Shown: positions 45,234 to 57,101, counted from the stretch's first letter. The stretch is DNA of 64,000 nt from Acheta domesticus (GCA_031308135.1 JAHLJT010003656.1:75566698-75630697), one strand, 5' to 3'. The notes: a model not told the origin generated them from the sequence alone. Numbers and translations are program-made.

Positions 45234-45350
45234 ACTGGAGGCGACGCGATGCAACGCGACCCAGCGCAGAATCCGGGCGCTCGTCGTGTCCGCCTCCAGA
45301 CGTTTGTTTCTCGGGCGATCCACAAGGTTCAGCAACGGGCTCGCTACCGC

Positions 45351-47479
45351 TTCCAATTAATTCGTACTTTAACTACTACTATTTTTTTTGAGAGAGAAGA
45401 AAATTTCTCCCTTATAGTGATCATTAGAATATAACGTACATACGAAGTAAAATGTACATGACGACTGTGACGAGTCATGTGACGGGTCATCCCCATTTTT
45501 CAGACTTTTACCTAAATTAATTTGCATTTGAAATATTATTTATTCATAAATATGAAAGCTCTTCTCCCTTAAAAAGAGAAGGTGAAGAAGAATCTTGCTG
45601 CCCAAGGCGTAGGTTGTCGATTTTCCCCGTAAACATGTAAATAGGTAGTTAGGTTATGCACTAGTCGTTCGTAATGTTCAAGTTCTCGTTCCAAAATATT
45701 CACACTTTATTCCTTTCCTTCTTGAAGATACACGTGATAATTGATTTGCCCTTAAATCATTGGAAAAAAACCTGCCTACGTTTTTACGTTAAAAATATTA
45801 TTTTTTCTCAACGTTTGTAAAAATATTATTTTTTACAACCGTTACAGACTGTTGTAATTGAAAATGTTTCGAATTTGTAATGTCTCAATCTATTCCTTAA
45901 CATGTATGACTACAGAAAATACTAGGCAATACGTTCGGGCAACATTCTGCATGGCAATGCAGCAATAATTATTTTTCGATTTCAACTTGTGCCAGACTTC
46001 AGTGGAAGGTCCAGGGCGGGGACACGAGAAGTAATAGCTGTCACCCACGTCTCTTCCACCACTAGGATCCGCGATCAATCCTTTGCCAATCGATGAGGAG
46101 TTCGTGGTGAGGAAAGAAAGCGTTCGACATGTTTACACGGAGTTCTCTAGTTCCCTGATTTTAATTATATCATATGCCCACCGCAATTTACCTCATTCAT
46201 CATTATCTGAACTCAAGAGACAATTACTCATGAACCGTAATTAATAAATAAGTTATTAATCCCAACAATACGAAAGTACGAAACGTCCCGTATACCATCC
46301 ACGAAAGAATCCTAAACCGTTTAAATATTGATGTTATTGATGTTTTTTTTTATGTTTTTGATGATTTGGTTGAATTAATAAATTGATGTAACTATTAACA
46401 CACTTGTGAATTCATGTAAACAAAAACATTATTCAGTTTCTAGTTGTGTAAATGAAAAAGTATCGGCTTTCTCGCATCAAAATTGGTATTATCACAACAT
46501 ATTAGATTTTTATGTCGCGTAAATTCCGATATATTTTTATAGCATTGCTATGCAATTAACTACATAATATAATAAGACTTAATATACTACAAGTGTTTCC
46601 AAAATGTAACCTGAATGCTTAGTTTTCGAGTGAATAGTCCCGACATTTTGTTATCCTGGAACAAAGACGCAAAAATAACTCACATTCTAACAAAAACTTG
46701 TGATAAATTGCATCACATTTTGATCAAAAATCACAAACAATATCAATGCTTTTCAATTTCCTAAAAAATTGAAGCCTATAACAAACCATCAAAATGAATG
46801 ACACAGATCCAGGGCTGATAGTGATATCGTATTTTTTTAAAGGCGGCATTTTTCTCTTAATGTCGGTGCAGTAATAGAAATATTTTTCATTTACTGTACT
46901 ACACGGAAACATTTACCAAATTGTAATTAGAGGACGTTGTAGTATTTAGAGGATTGTTAGTAGAGCATGTTGAGATATTGAAGTCATAGCATTTTTTGAG
47001 AGAACTATAATTGAAAGGTAAAGCATTCGTTAGCTTTTTATTAAACAGACTTTTGGCACAAGTTTTATTTCTAGAACCTGTTTTACATAATTATTGTACA
47101 TAATTTTAAAATTAGGAACATAGTTACACTCTTTTCATTTCTGCACTCGCAAATAAAAAGTGATATACAAAAATCCCCATGGCCTTTTAAGAAAATATTC
47201 TACATGCTAAAATTACTCATTCCAAATTGTGAAAAATCCATCGAACCTGGTGTTTAAATATTTTCCTTTTTCAAAACGGATTCCTTCCAATCAACAAAAT
47301 TAGTTTTTGCAAAGGAAAGTCTCCATAAAAGCAGCAGTCAGTCTCATTCTATGAAAGGAATAATAACATTTACAAGTTTGTTATCCAATGAATCATTCTT
47401 CTCAAACATCACAAAAATGTTTCAGACGTCTCTTGAAAATATATCCAGAGTTTTCTCTCCTAGAGAAAATAACGGATCA
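45351..47479. other. AT-rich DNA, nothing recognised
   Basis: No gene, RNA or repeat family recognised in about 2.1 kb. Short open frames (for example 45890-46078 and 46724-46912, both minus) carry no motif. Confidence 0.5.
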
Positions 47480-47512
47480 AGGGAGCCGGCCGCTAGAATT
47501 CTCCTCCAGTCA
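47480..47512 (-). mobile_element. SINE1 scrap, middle block
   Basis: 'gggagccggccgctagaatt' and 'ctcctccag' is the SINE1 middle block in minus orientation. It lies about 100 bp before a larger SINE1 copy in the same orientation which lacks exactly this block, so the two may be parts of one rearranged insertion. Confidence 0.6.
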
Positions 47513-47604
47513 TACACGGCAAATTTCTCCGAAACTATCTAATTAGAGTCGACAATCCGCGATCGTTTGGTCTCGAACCCAATGATTCATTGTTAGTTCG
47601 TGAT

Positions 47605-48087
47605 TCCTGCCGCGTCAACTACAGAGGTCATTCGATCCGTAAGTGTAGTGCGTGTTTTTCATCGGGAGAGAGCGGTGATCTTTCCACGCTGGATGGCGAG
47701 ATCCGATCTACCGTCGACTAGCGGGGTTTTACCATCCCCAGGTATCTCCCACCAGCGGGGCACCGCCCCAGTCGGGACAAGCTCTCAGCTCCCGACTGGT
47801 CAGCATGTGGTGCCTGTTAGTGTAAATGTGTGTGTAAGGGATGAGGATAGGACAAGGAGGAACGAAACATCGCGCGGTCCGTGGCCCATTTGTTTGGGCT
47901 CTGCTCCGACATTCGCCTGGTGTTGATTGGAGAATCCACGGAAAACTACCGATCAGAGCAGCCGGCCGACCTAGCAGACAAGCTAGTGTCGAATATCCTG
48001 CCGTCGTCGGGACTCGACCCAAGGACCTCCCGGTCAGAGGGACTGCATTGACATCAGTTGATGCACTGAACCACCTCTCCCGGTACT
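47605..48087 (-). mobile_element. SINE1, minus orientation, middle block deleted
   Basis: Shows tail-side block, 'cgtcgactagcggggtttta', 'ggtatctcccaccagcgggg', a short gtgtgtgt in the CA position and 'ggtgttgattggagaatcc', then 'agagcagccggccg'. This is followed directly by 'acctagcagacaagctagtg' and the head with B box (reverse GGACTCGACCC, one change) and 'ctgaaccacctctcccgg'. The 'ctagaattctcctccag' block is missing. Confidence 0.85.
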
Positions 48088-48357
48088 CGAACCCGAGAAT
48101 CACACGTTCACAGGTGCTGCAGCGGCCACTGTTGTTATCAAGCCATTTAAGCCAACACCGTATTCGATCTCAGACAATCTATGCGAAATTGGTAGTGGAC
48201 ACAGCAAGCACGAGGTTCCTTTCCTCAGGGTTGTCATATTTCCCTCGCTTTTCCACCGTAAATATAATCATTATCGCTATCATTTAAATATTGGATCATC
48301 ACTCGTGGATCTCACTGATCTTAGTAGTTAAAAGGCCCAATAGCTCCAACAACGAAC
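48088..48357. other. Spacer between two SINE1 copies
   Basis: Unremarkable mixed sequence between oppositely oriented SINE1 copies, which face each other head-to-head here. Nothing recognised. Confidence 0.4.
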
Positions 48358-48898
48358 ACCCGGCTTAGCTGGCTCAGGGCATCGGTTGTCATTGCAGTGC
48401 CTCCGACAGTGAGGCCCTAGGGTTCGTATCCCAACTGTGGCAAGATTTTCGACACAAGTTACGTACCTAGATCGAATTTACCTGCTGTCTGGAGGAGAAT
48501 ACTCGCGGCCGGCTGCTCTGACCCGTAGTTTTCTATGGTTTCTCCGATCAACCGGTCGAATGCGAGAGCAGTACACTAACAAACAGGCGGCGCGAGATCT
48601 TTCCTTTCAATGCCTTGTCTATCTTGACCCATTACTTACACTCACTTACCTATACATTACTCATGTCGGAAGACCAGTCGCAGTCGGGAGCTTAGAGCTT
48701 GTCCCAGCTGGGAAAGTGCTCCACTTCAGGGAGATACGTGGTTGGGGATACCCCCGCAAACCGACCTGTAATTTGGCGTCGGATCTCACCAACCGGAAGA
48801 AGAACACTGCGACCTCCCGAGGAAAATCCTGTACTACATTTATGGAACTAATGATTTTAACAGTTGACGCGCCCGAAATCACTAATCAATCAATCAAA
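48358..48898 (+). mobile_element. SINE1, plus orientation, near full length
   Basis: Starts with CGGCTTAGCTGGCTCAGGGC (A-box-like TGGCTCAGGGC) and a B-box-like GGGTTCGTATCCC. It then has the middle block, 'gatcaaccggtcgaatgcgag', and an (AATC)n tail. Imperfect flanking duplications are visible: CCAACAACGAA at 48346-48356 and CCAACAACAAC at 48899-48909. Together with the copy at 50066 it defines SINE1 as about 510-540 bp. Confidence 0.88.
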
Positions 48899-48922
48899 CC
48901 CAACAACAACCTAACGTCTACC

Positions 48923-49098
48923 CAGAGGCGTATCTCCGGTATAGCAGACATGGCACATGCCATGGGCGCCACTCACAAGGGGTGCTATTTCAAGTATACC
49001 CGTTAAAACAAGTAACAACAATTGTCATTTGAAGTATCCTGACAGGGGCGCAAATTCGAAGCATGCCATGGGCGCCTAAATGCCTAGATACGCCTCTG
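48923..49098. mobile_element. 176-bp hAT-type MITE with perfect 8-bp duplication
   Basis: The left end is CAGAGGCGTATCT and the right end, reverse complemented, is identical for those 13 bases. The flanking duplication CGTCTACC is perfect (48915-48922 and 49099-49106). Both ends also carry a CATGCCATGGGCGCC block in opposite orientation to the element's symmetry. No coding capacity. CAG-starting repeats and 8-bp duplications are hAT hallmarks. It inserted just outside the tail of the SINE1 at 48358-48898. Confidence 0.92.
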
Positions 49099-49106
49099 CG
49101 TCTACC

Positions 49107-50056
49107 CTGGGAGCCCACTCCTCCGTGGATGGGTGGATGGAGGGGGCAAGTCGTGCGTGACCCTGAGGCTGCCGCCCGCCGCACGCTCCACTCCAGACCC
49201 GGAGCGATTGGCATCTCCCGCGCGCGGCAAATACGAGCGCCCTTGTTTGATATTCGTTGTTTATGCAGCGGAGTTTATGTGGTTATCTAATCTACGGAGC
49301 GAGGTTATTTTTCGATTTCAGGGGGTACGTTTTATCTGTTCCCACTAGCGTACGTATGCACACACACACATCAATCTGGAGAGGGAGGGGGAAGAAAGTA
49401 ACAAAAAACGAATCAAACACCCGTTTTTCCCGTCATTCGCATGCCGACTACGACTACTACTCCCACCGTCGACCTCGCGTGAAATTGTGGAAAATAATAT
49501 AACCAGCAAATCACAAGGAAATGGGAGGTCTTGCTAGCAGAGCGCCTTCACCGCAGCCGCAGTAGAGCATGACAGCGCCGACGTAAAAAAAACAACAAAA
49601 AAAAAACAAAAAAAACGAGAAAAACAAATCCAGCGCCCATCGTTCGTTTCGAGATCCACCACCGGGGGTGGGAGGGGTAGTTCCGGGAAAAAAAACAATT
49701 GCCGGCAGGGAGGGCGCTCCTGCCGTGACCAGCGCAGGCCGCACGCAAATGAACAGTCGCCGCACGAGGCGCGACGCCGTTGTCCCTCCCCCCTCCCGTC
49801 CCTTTCCCCCTCATACCCCATCGGTCGAGTGCTTGCCACATGGGGGCTTTGCCTTCACGCGGAAGAAGCGCCGACAGCAGGAGGGGAGTTGGCGTGACGA
49901 AATCAGGCGACTAGACATCGAGGCACAATGATCGGAAAAGGATGATCCATAAGTCATCGTAGAATTGAGACCTTGAATACCTAAAATAAAAATTTCGGTG
50001 GGAGTAAGCAAAGTATGTAATATTTCAAAACAGTTGATGCATATTACAAGTACTCT
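49107..50056. other. GC-rich, CpG-containing DNA
   Basis: Mixed GC-rich segments at 49110-49250 and 49500-49900 separated by ordinary sequence. A short purine-rich stretch lies at 49375-49400 and an A-run at 49588-49620. No coding frame with a recognisable motif. It could be regulatory. Confidence 0.4.
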
Positions 50057-50065
50057 CCATCGACA

Positions 50066-50571
50066 ACCGGCTGAGGTGGCTCAGGGCATCAACTGGTGTC
50101 ACTGCAGTACCTCTGAGGTTCTGAAGTTCGAGTTTCGATTTTCGACTCTAGCTGCAAAGCTAGGTCGCACTCAGCTGCTGTCTGGAGGAGAACTCTAGTA
50201 TCCGGGTAATCTGACCCATAGTTTCCCGTGGTTTCTGTGATCAACACTAGGCGAATGTTGCAGTACCCTAACGAGCGGGCCACAGTATATTCGCGATCAT
50301 TCCTTCCTCTTCCTTGTCCTATCCTCCCTCCTTACACACACGCGCGCGCATGCGCACCCATGCAGAGAGGCCAATCGGGAGCTTAGAGCTGTCCGATTGG
50401 GGCGGTGACCAACTGGTGGGAAATGTCCGGTTGCGCAAGCCGAAGTGTAGGTCGGCGCCGGATCTTGCTATCTACTGGGGAAGATCACAGTCACCTTCTT
50501 TGATAAAACATGCACTACACTTACGTGACTAATGATCTCAGCAGTTGACGCGCTCAGAATCACTTAACAAG
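50066..50571 (+). mobile_element. SINE1, plus orientation, with 9-bp target duplication
   Basis: Begins ACCGGCTGAGGTGGCTCAGG, with an A-box-like TGGCTCAGGGC and a decayed B box (AGTTCGAGTTT). It continues with the middle and 3' blocks and a short CACACACGCGCGCGC tract at 50334-50348. The 9-bp duplication CCATCGACA flanks it exactly (50057-50065 and 50572-50580), which fixes the element at 506 bp and supports retrotransposition. Confidence 0.9.
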
Positions 50572-50599
50572 CCATCGACAGCGACAACTTATTCGGAAC

Positions 50600-51110
50600 A
50601 TATTTCCCTTTGCAATACGGGTGAACGGGGGATCCCGAGGCTTGAGTCTCGACGAGGGCAGCTTTTGGGTCTAGCTACACGGTGACTCCAATGCAAACAC
50701 TGGAAGAGAATTCTGGCGGCCGGCTGCACTGATTGATAGTTTTACATGATGTTTGACAGACCGACACCATGCGATTGCAGAAGATGTACCCTAAGAAACG
50801 GTCACGCGCCCATCGCAAACATTTCTTCCTCGTACTTGACGTACAATGATACTCGACTCCCATTATACAAAGACACACAATTAGGCATAATATACTACTA
50901 CACGTTTCGGGGGCCAGTCGGATCCCTAAAGATGAACCCGGCTGGCCGGTTTCCCTCTGGGGGAGATTCTGAGAAGGGCAAAATCCCCGCAAGCTGACGA
51001 TTAGGCCTGTGCAAAATCTGGCGTTCCACCGAGAGTCGAACACAGCCACCTTCCGTCGTAAATGCACTATACTCAAATCGTAATGAAATTCTCCCAAGAG
51101 AGAAACGTAT
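50600..51110 (+). mobile_element. SINE1, plus orientation, diverged
   Basis: Lacks the A-box head and begins near a decayed B box (AGGCTTGAGTCTC). It has the middle block 'ggcggccggctgcactg', 'gaccgacaccatgcgattgc', and the 3' half with 'cgggggccagtcggatccc' and 'cccgcaagctgacg'. It is more diverged than its neighbour at 50066 and therefore probably older. Confidence 0.75.
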
Positions 51111-52480
51111 GTCTACCCCAAGCATTGAAAAACTATACTTTTAGACTTTAAAGAAGCTCCTCACTCAGGTTTACACTCCTATGTGAAAAGTATAAGTTAG
51201 AAGTTATGTTACATCTATAGTGGAGTCTGTATTACAAGCAATCTCATATAAGAAATAATTTTATCCGGATACGCAACGCGCACGGCGGAATGAATGGAAA
51301 ACACCACAGGAAAAAGGAATTGATAGTACAAGAGACCCAAATGAGACTCTTTGCGAGGGTGGAGAATTCAAATACATCTAGCCACCAAACTGAACACTCG
51401 TGCTCTCAAGGAAGGTGGAGGTTGGGCCACTTGTACCATCAGAGCCTCAAATATGTGATTGAGTTTCTGGCGATGTTTATTTCATCACTTGTTTTCAATT
51501 CTTACGATCGTTATATTTACCCAAATAGCATTCCCTTCAGTCGCAACTACAGGGTAAAATCTACTATTTAAAAGGAGTTGCGCAGTCTCAAACAATTTCT
51601 TCCACTTAACTTAAGAAAAAGTTAATTGTTAATTAATATATTTCATATTAATGATCTTCGGTTAGGAACTAATCAGTAGGATGATGGAATAATTAATAAT
51701 CCTAGAAGAGTTCTTAATCAATTTTCATACACGTTTCGATCCACAGAAAACCAAAACCTCGTGGTATCACGGAGATTATTCTTTGAGCAGCGAGAATTTG
51801 CGTTTGACTTCCCACTACGGTCACATGATTTCTGAGATCCTACTTACTGCAGTGTGGATCAACCTACGAGTAATGAGAGGGAAATTATTCCACAAAATGA
51901 AAATAAAACTATGACTACTGATAACCCGATCTCACATCATCCAACTAAGAGACTACTCCAATAATAAATACGCACTTCATAATTCCCACACGAAGTCCAT
52001 TTCATGGGCATTAACAAAAGTCGCTAGAAGACCAGGCGGCAGCATGTATTGGGAAATTTAAATATTTGTTCTTTCATTATCCTGGTATGTCAGGTGCTGC
52101 GTAAAATAAAATATTCTCATTATTTTTTGTAATGTGTACTTGAAATCCAATTACCTTAATATTTTGTAATATCCAAGCCACATATGATAAAAAAACCACT
52201 GGTCCTCGTATAGAATTTTGTGAAGTAAAGAGAGTTGCAAACTCCACATCAGTACTACTTCACCCAGAACACAACATAGCTATCTATCGGATCAGTCTCC
52301 CTGCGTGTAATGTAAAACAAGTTGGAGTGCCCGCCCTAGACTCTCATTGAGCTTGCGCCAACAATTAAAAAAAACTGAACGAGCACCATTGGCAGATCAG
52401 CATGGAAATCGGACCATGTCCTCTCAGCTTTAGAGTGCACATTAAACTTATATTTGAGAGCGAATTGCGACGATAAGAGC
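51111..52480. other. AT-rich DNA, nothing recognised
   Basis: No gene or repeat family recognised. The 93-codon open frame at 51290-51571 has no motif. Composition turns GC-rich after 52440. Confidence 0.45.
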
Positions 52481-53575
52481 AATGTTGCCAGTGTTTGTGC
52501 GTGCGACACGCGGGCACGCGGTCTGACCGGGCAGACGGGTTGCGCGCGCCGGCCACCGGCGCGGGACGCGTCGCATGCATCGGTCGCATGCATCGCCTCC
52601 CGGACGCAAATGAAGAGCGCTGGTCGATCCGTCGACCCCCTCGCCCCGCCTCGCCGCGCCGCGCAGGCGACAAGAGGGCTCGCGGCACATGACGCCACTC
52701 GACAAGGCCACTCGACGAACGCGGCCCCGGCGCCCTCGCCACGCCCACCGCCCACCATCCGCACGCCTCCCACCGTCCCGTCTCTACTATTTTCATTCCG
52801 CAGTCCCTCCCCTTGCTTCGGCCCGCTACTCCGCCACGCCAACCTACCCCGCCTAGGTGATCCGTCCACCACCCGAAAACGCCCCGCCGTTCCGTCCCGC
52901 CCGCTCCGTCCCGTCCTGTCACGCCCCCGCCGTCCCTCCCCGCCGTCCCTCCCCGCCGTCCCGCCCCGCCGTCCCGCCCCGCCGTCCCGCCCCGCCGTCC
53001 CGCCCCGCCGTCCCGCCCCGCCGTCCCGCCCCGCCGTCCCGCCCCGCCGTCCCGCCCCGCCGTCCCGCCTCGCCGTCCCGCCCCGCCGTCCCGCCCCCGC
53101 CGTCCCGCCCCGCCGTCCCGCCCCGCCGTCCCGCCCCGCCGTCCCGCCCCGCCGTCCCGCCCCGCCGTCCCGCCCCGCCCGTCCCGCCCCGCCGTCCCGC
53201 CCCGCCGTCCCGCCCCGCCGTCCCGCCCCGCCGTCCCGCCCCGCCGTCCCGCCCCGCCGTCCCGCCCCGCCGTCCCGCCCCGCCGTCCCGCCCCGCCGTC
53301 CCGCCCCGCCGATCTGCCCACCATCCCGTCCCCCAGAGTCCGTTTCCGCCCTCTGGCCCGCTACCCCACCTCTGCACTCTACCCCACTCGCCTTACCAAC
53401 CCTACCACATCACCATCTGATCCCCTCCCGCCATCCCCCGCCCGCAGCTTCCACGCCGCAGTCCTTCCCCGCGTTCCGGCCCGCCATCACGCCTCTACCA
53501 CCCTCGGCTGCCTCGGCGATCCGTCCCCTGCCTTCTTCTCAACGCTACTTAGCGCTTCACAACGCTAAGGGGAAA
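52481..53575. repeat. CpG island with 13-bp minisatellite
   Basis: CpG-rich DNA from 52481, then at about 52918-53310 the unit CGCCGTCCCGCCC (13 bp) repeated roughly 29 times. A few units have a substitution (ccctccc, cctcgcc) or a one-base insertion or deletion, for example near 53094 and 53178. After 53310 the array decays into C-rich sequence. Long arginine/proline/alanine and glycine/arginine frames on the two strands are repeat artefacts. Confidence 0.92.
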
Positions 53576-54045
53576 TCCGTGTAAGGAAAGTAGGTCGAGA
53601 CTAAGGCGATACACATACGTTTGGCAAGTACGTAAGGCATGAATATTTTGGTTTATGTTCGTGGAGCGGTAGGCCTTCCTATTTTCTCGTTAATTACATC
53701 CATATCCTAATCCTTCCGCAAATACTTATCCACGTACGCAACTGACTGGTAAATATGTGCGCAAACTGTATATGTAATTCAGGAACTGGATCTCTAAACC
53801 CAGGACAATGATACATGCACCAAGATTGGGACAAATGAAACCACAGACTAATATGTAAAGTTACATTGCTGACACAGGACTTTTCGATATTCAGAGTACG
53901 CCAAGTATCTCTTCTCTGGCTATGTTTTCAGAGGAGCTATAAATACGAATATACTGTGAGAGACACTGCTATGTCTCTTAGGCGCCGTTATACTGCAGAT
54001 TGGAAAAGTATGGAAGACAGAAGAGCCTAACTTAGGAGTAGGAGA
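53576..54045. other. Spacer, nothing recognised
   Basis: Ordinary mixed sequence without recognisable coding or repeat content up to the R1 terminus fragment. Confidence 0.45.
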
Positions 54046-54079
54046 AGACAGTCTGTGTCATTCTGTAGCACCACTAGTT
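54046..54079 (-). repeat. R1 inner-terminus fragment (copy D)
   Basis: 'agtctgtgtcattctgtagc' followed by 'accactagtt' matches the inner end of R1 copy A (8350-8380) with one change, and stops abruptly. A stand-alone inner end far from the main locus supports this being a true terminus of a mobile element. Confidence 0.65.
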
Positions 54080-54159
54080 ATCAACATAAATAGGTTTTTT
54101 GAAGATTGGCAGTTGTACGCAACATGCAGTTAGCGAAAATGTAAACGTGCGGGCAGGAA

Positions 54160-54416
54160 GATGATTGATTGATTGATTGATTCGTGTTTCCGGGCGCGTC
54201 AACTACTTAGCTTGTTAGTCCCATAAGTGCAGTGTTTTTTCTCGTGAGGTGGCAATGATCTTTTTCCCCGCTGGATGGCGAGATCTGGCGCCGACCTATC
54301 GTCGACTAGCGAGGTTTTCCCCGCAACCAGGTATCTCCCACCAGCGGGGAACCGCCCCAGCCGGTACAAGCTGTAGGCTCCCGACAGGTCTCCCGGCATG
54401 TGTGGTAGTGAAGTGT

Positions 54417-54459
<43 letters not shown>

Positions 54460-54755
54460 GAGAGGATAGGACAAGGAAGAGGAAGGAAAATCTCCCGCGG
54501 TCCGTTTGTTAGGGTACTGCTCCGGCATTCGCCTGGTGTTGATCGGAGAAACCACGGAAAACTACCGATGAGAGCAGCCGGCCGCTAGAATTCTCCACCA
54601 GACAGCGACTGAATTCGACCTAGCTGACATGCTAGTGTCGCAAATTCTGTCGCCGTCCGGACTCGAACCTAGGACCTCCCGGTCAGAGGGGACCTCCCGG
54701 TCAGAGGACTGCAGTGTCAATCAGATTGATGCACTGAGCCATCTCTCCCGGTGCA
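54160..54755 (-). mobile_element. SINE1, minus orientation, longest copy
   Basis: Tail (TGAT)n at 54163-54182, then all SINE1 blocks in reverse to the head 'gcactgagccatctctcccgg'. It holds an exact reverse B box GGACTCGAACC at 54659-54669. The CA tract has grown to (GT)17 at 54421-54454. The phrase 'gacctcccggtcagagg' is duplicated in tandem near 54673-54708. It serves as the best reference for SINE1 in this window. Confidence 0.92.
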
Positions 54756-56449
54756 TGAATATGACAAACGACACGAACTTAATAAATGAATTCCAGAATA
54801 TCACTCAAAGAGTATAAACACAAGGAAAAAAAACTACGTAAGCATCGAAACGAAATCTGCCAACTACGATTAAATTAGACGAGAAAAAGACTAAATTTAC
54901 TAAATACTATAAAAACTACCAAACATAATTTTCATAAACAAACATCGGAAATTGCCGAAATCCACCTAATACATTACTGATGTGGAATTTCTCAATTAAT
55001 TTTCTACTGAATATTAAGAGTTCACATCATTATCTTTCAAGTATAACAGGAAAACGCCCAAAAAATACTCCCTTTGAAGTGCACGTCAGGCGATGTCCCT
55101 ATTCAAATTACACCTTTGAGTCGCTAGTGTCTCTTGCATGTTAAGAGTGTTCAGTCTATTTCGATTTATTCACTTTCCGCTATTGCTCTTTTTCGTGTCA
55201 TTGCGAACTTATCCCACATCTGAATCATACTCATTAAACTAATTATTTTTATCTTCTAGGAATTACGCGCACGAATTTCTGACGTACTTGTTTCAAATAC
55301 TTCTGGGTGTATTTGACCTATATTTTATTTTCTTGAATTTATATAATACAAAATTAAAAAGAGATTTGCACAGTGTGATAGTTTATTATCTAGTGAGTTT
55401 CCATGAATTAATGTTTTCCTCGCACCATGGATTCCTATTGAACATTTTTTAAAATTTTCGCCCATCAACATTCACTAACCGCATTCTATAAATTCATTTG
55501 CAAATTCATATAAAGCAGATGGAATTTGTGAATTTTGGAATTTACACGAATATGCGCTCGTCAATAAACAGGTTGAAACATGGAATTTCTAACAAGAATC
55601 TCTCATTCTGCTTAAAATTTCTGGCGGTTTTAAGGGAAGCCAAATCATTATCATACTTTGTGTTGTGAAAATGTTAAAAAAATCTGCTAATAGAAAGAGC
55701 AGGGGGTTTTTTTTTACAAACTTAAAACATTTATTTTTAATGTGTTTGATCGTTTAAACTTCGTTACTTGCAAATTATATTTGCAATAGCGCTATTCGTT
55801 CATACCATTTGGTAAAGACAATTTCTTAAGCACATTAAATAGAGGTTACTTTGTATGCGCTTGTTTACTCCAATTTTGTTAACTTAATAACATTGAAATA
55901 TTTTACATGGTTTTGACAGTTTAGTACACATTTTATATCACAATATTTATTTTTTAATACGGCATTCATTAAAATATTGTTAAACGTTTAATATCAGCAA
56001 TTGTTCTTTCATTTGGTGTCATATTTTTATTTTTGCGTTACGTGTATTTTTATAAAATAATTCATCTTATACACAACGACATTTGAAGATAAAGAACATT
56101 TAAATTATAGCATAATTATGCATCTAATGAAAATATACACGAAAATGTTCAGTTCACAACCCACAAGCTTAAGGTAGAAACAAGGAAATTAACCTTGGAA
56201 GCCTCGAGTCGAAGCAAAAGTGACGCGAGTTGCAAAAGTTGCGCAACGCGATTAGGTAAAGCGTCTCTGGAAGAAGCGCGTATACAGCGCGTAAGAGGGC
56301 GCACGCAGGGGAAAATACAATGTCCTCTGCGGCAACGACTAAGGGCTATTACTAACGCAATCAGAGGGATGTGAAACACTTCCTTCCCCCACACACACAC
56401 ACACCACCACACAGCAGTTTTTACTTCCACGAAGCCATTAAAAATATTG
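54756..56449. other. AT-rich DNA, nothing recognised
   Basis: About 1.4 kb of AT-rich sequence, then mixed sequence from 56150 with a CA-rich stretch at 56392-56412. A minus-strand frame of 150 codons (56149-56601) begins in purine-rich low-complexity DNA and shows no domain. Confidence 0.45.
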
Positions 56450-56570
56450 ATTCGATGGCGGCGGGGGATGGTTAGAGCCCGAAGCGGGGAGGCGGGGAGA
56501 GGGGAGGAATGGCGGGGAGAGGAGGGGCGGGGAGAGGCGAGGTGGGGTGGGGTGGGGTGGGTGAGAAAAC
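56450..56570. repeat. Short polypurine tract
   Basis: G/A-rich stretch with 'ggcggggagaggggagg'-type words and a (GGGGT)n run near 56543-56560, resembling the larger purine islands of the window. Confidence 0.65.
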
Positions 56571-56810
56571 CAACGGGGAAAATATACCAGGGGCTCGACA
56601 CATCCTCGCCGCACTGCAGAGTTTACGAGGCGCAAATACGGACAGCGGAAACAGGCAACCCGCGGGATCCGGCACCCCCTCTAGTCACATGGCACGATAT
56701 GCAAAGTGGGCGTACTTCAAATGCAACTCGTTCGATCTGGTTCTTTTGTTTATTTACATAACTCTTTTACAAAATTTTGTATTATTTTTATTTTACGGTA
56801 AACTTTATAT

Positions 56811-56815
56811 TATTA

Positions 56816-56864
<49 letters not shown>

Positions 56865-56868
56865 GTTA
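56811..56868. repeat. (ATT)n tract
   Basis: Nearly uninterrupted TTA/ATT units for about 55 bp. It is the likely 3' tail of the minus-oriented SINE3 that follows. Confidence 0.85.
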
Positions 56869-57101
56869 TTGGTGAATCGGCCATTTCTCACCACGCTACA
56901 CGATTAACGCGTGTAATTTGTAGGATTAGCTTTTCAGCTGTATCCCTCGGTACGACAAAGTTGTTACGCCTTTAAGTGTGAATTATGAAGTGATAGGATG
57001 ATAAGTGGTGAGGTGGACAATGACAAATACAACCATGCCTAAGCAGGACTCGAACCTGCAGCCTCCTCGCCGTACACGATGGCTGCCGCAACCGTCTGCG
57101 C

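Larger units (their letters stand above)
43900..45350. other. CpG island with candidate promoter motifs
   Basis: The largest CpG-rich block of the window apart from minisatellites. It contains the 19-bp array (44285-44580), (GGCC)n-type tracts near 44822-44862 and 44980-45015, a perfect CRE-type palindrome and a CACGTG E-box. This could be the promoter and first exon of a gene whose body lies outside what I can recognise. No spliced coding frame can be supported. Confidence 0.45.

Noticed and set aside
47841..48287. 148-codon frame as a host gene
   Set aside because: It lies almost wholly within a SINE1 copy in antisense.
52365..53584. 300-376 codon Arg/Pro/Ala and Gly/Arg frames
   Set aside because: Composition artefact of the 13-bp C/G-rich minisatellite, with no domain and no splice context.
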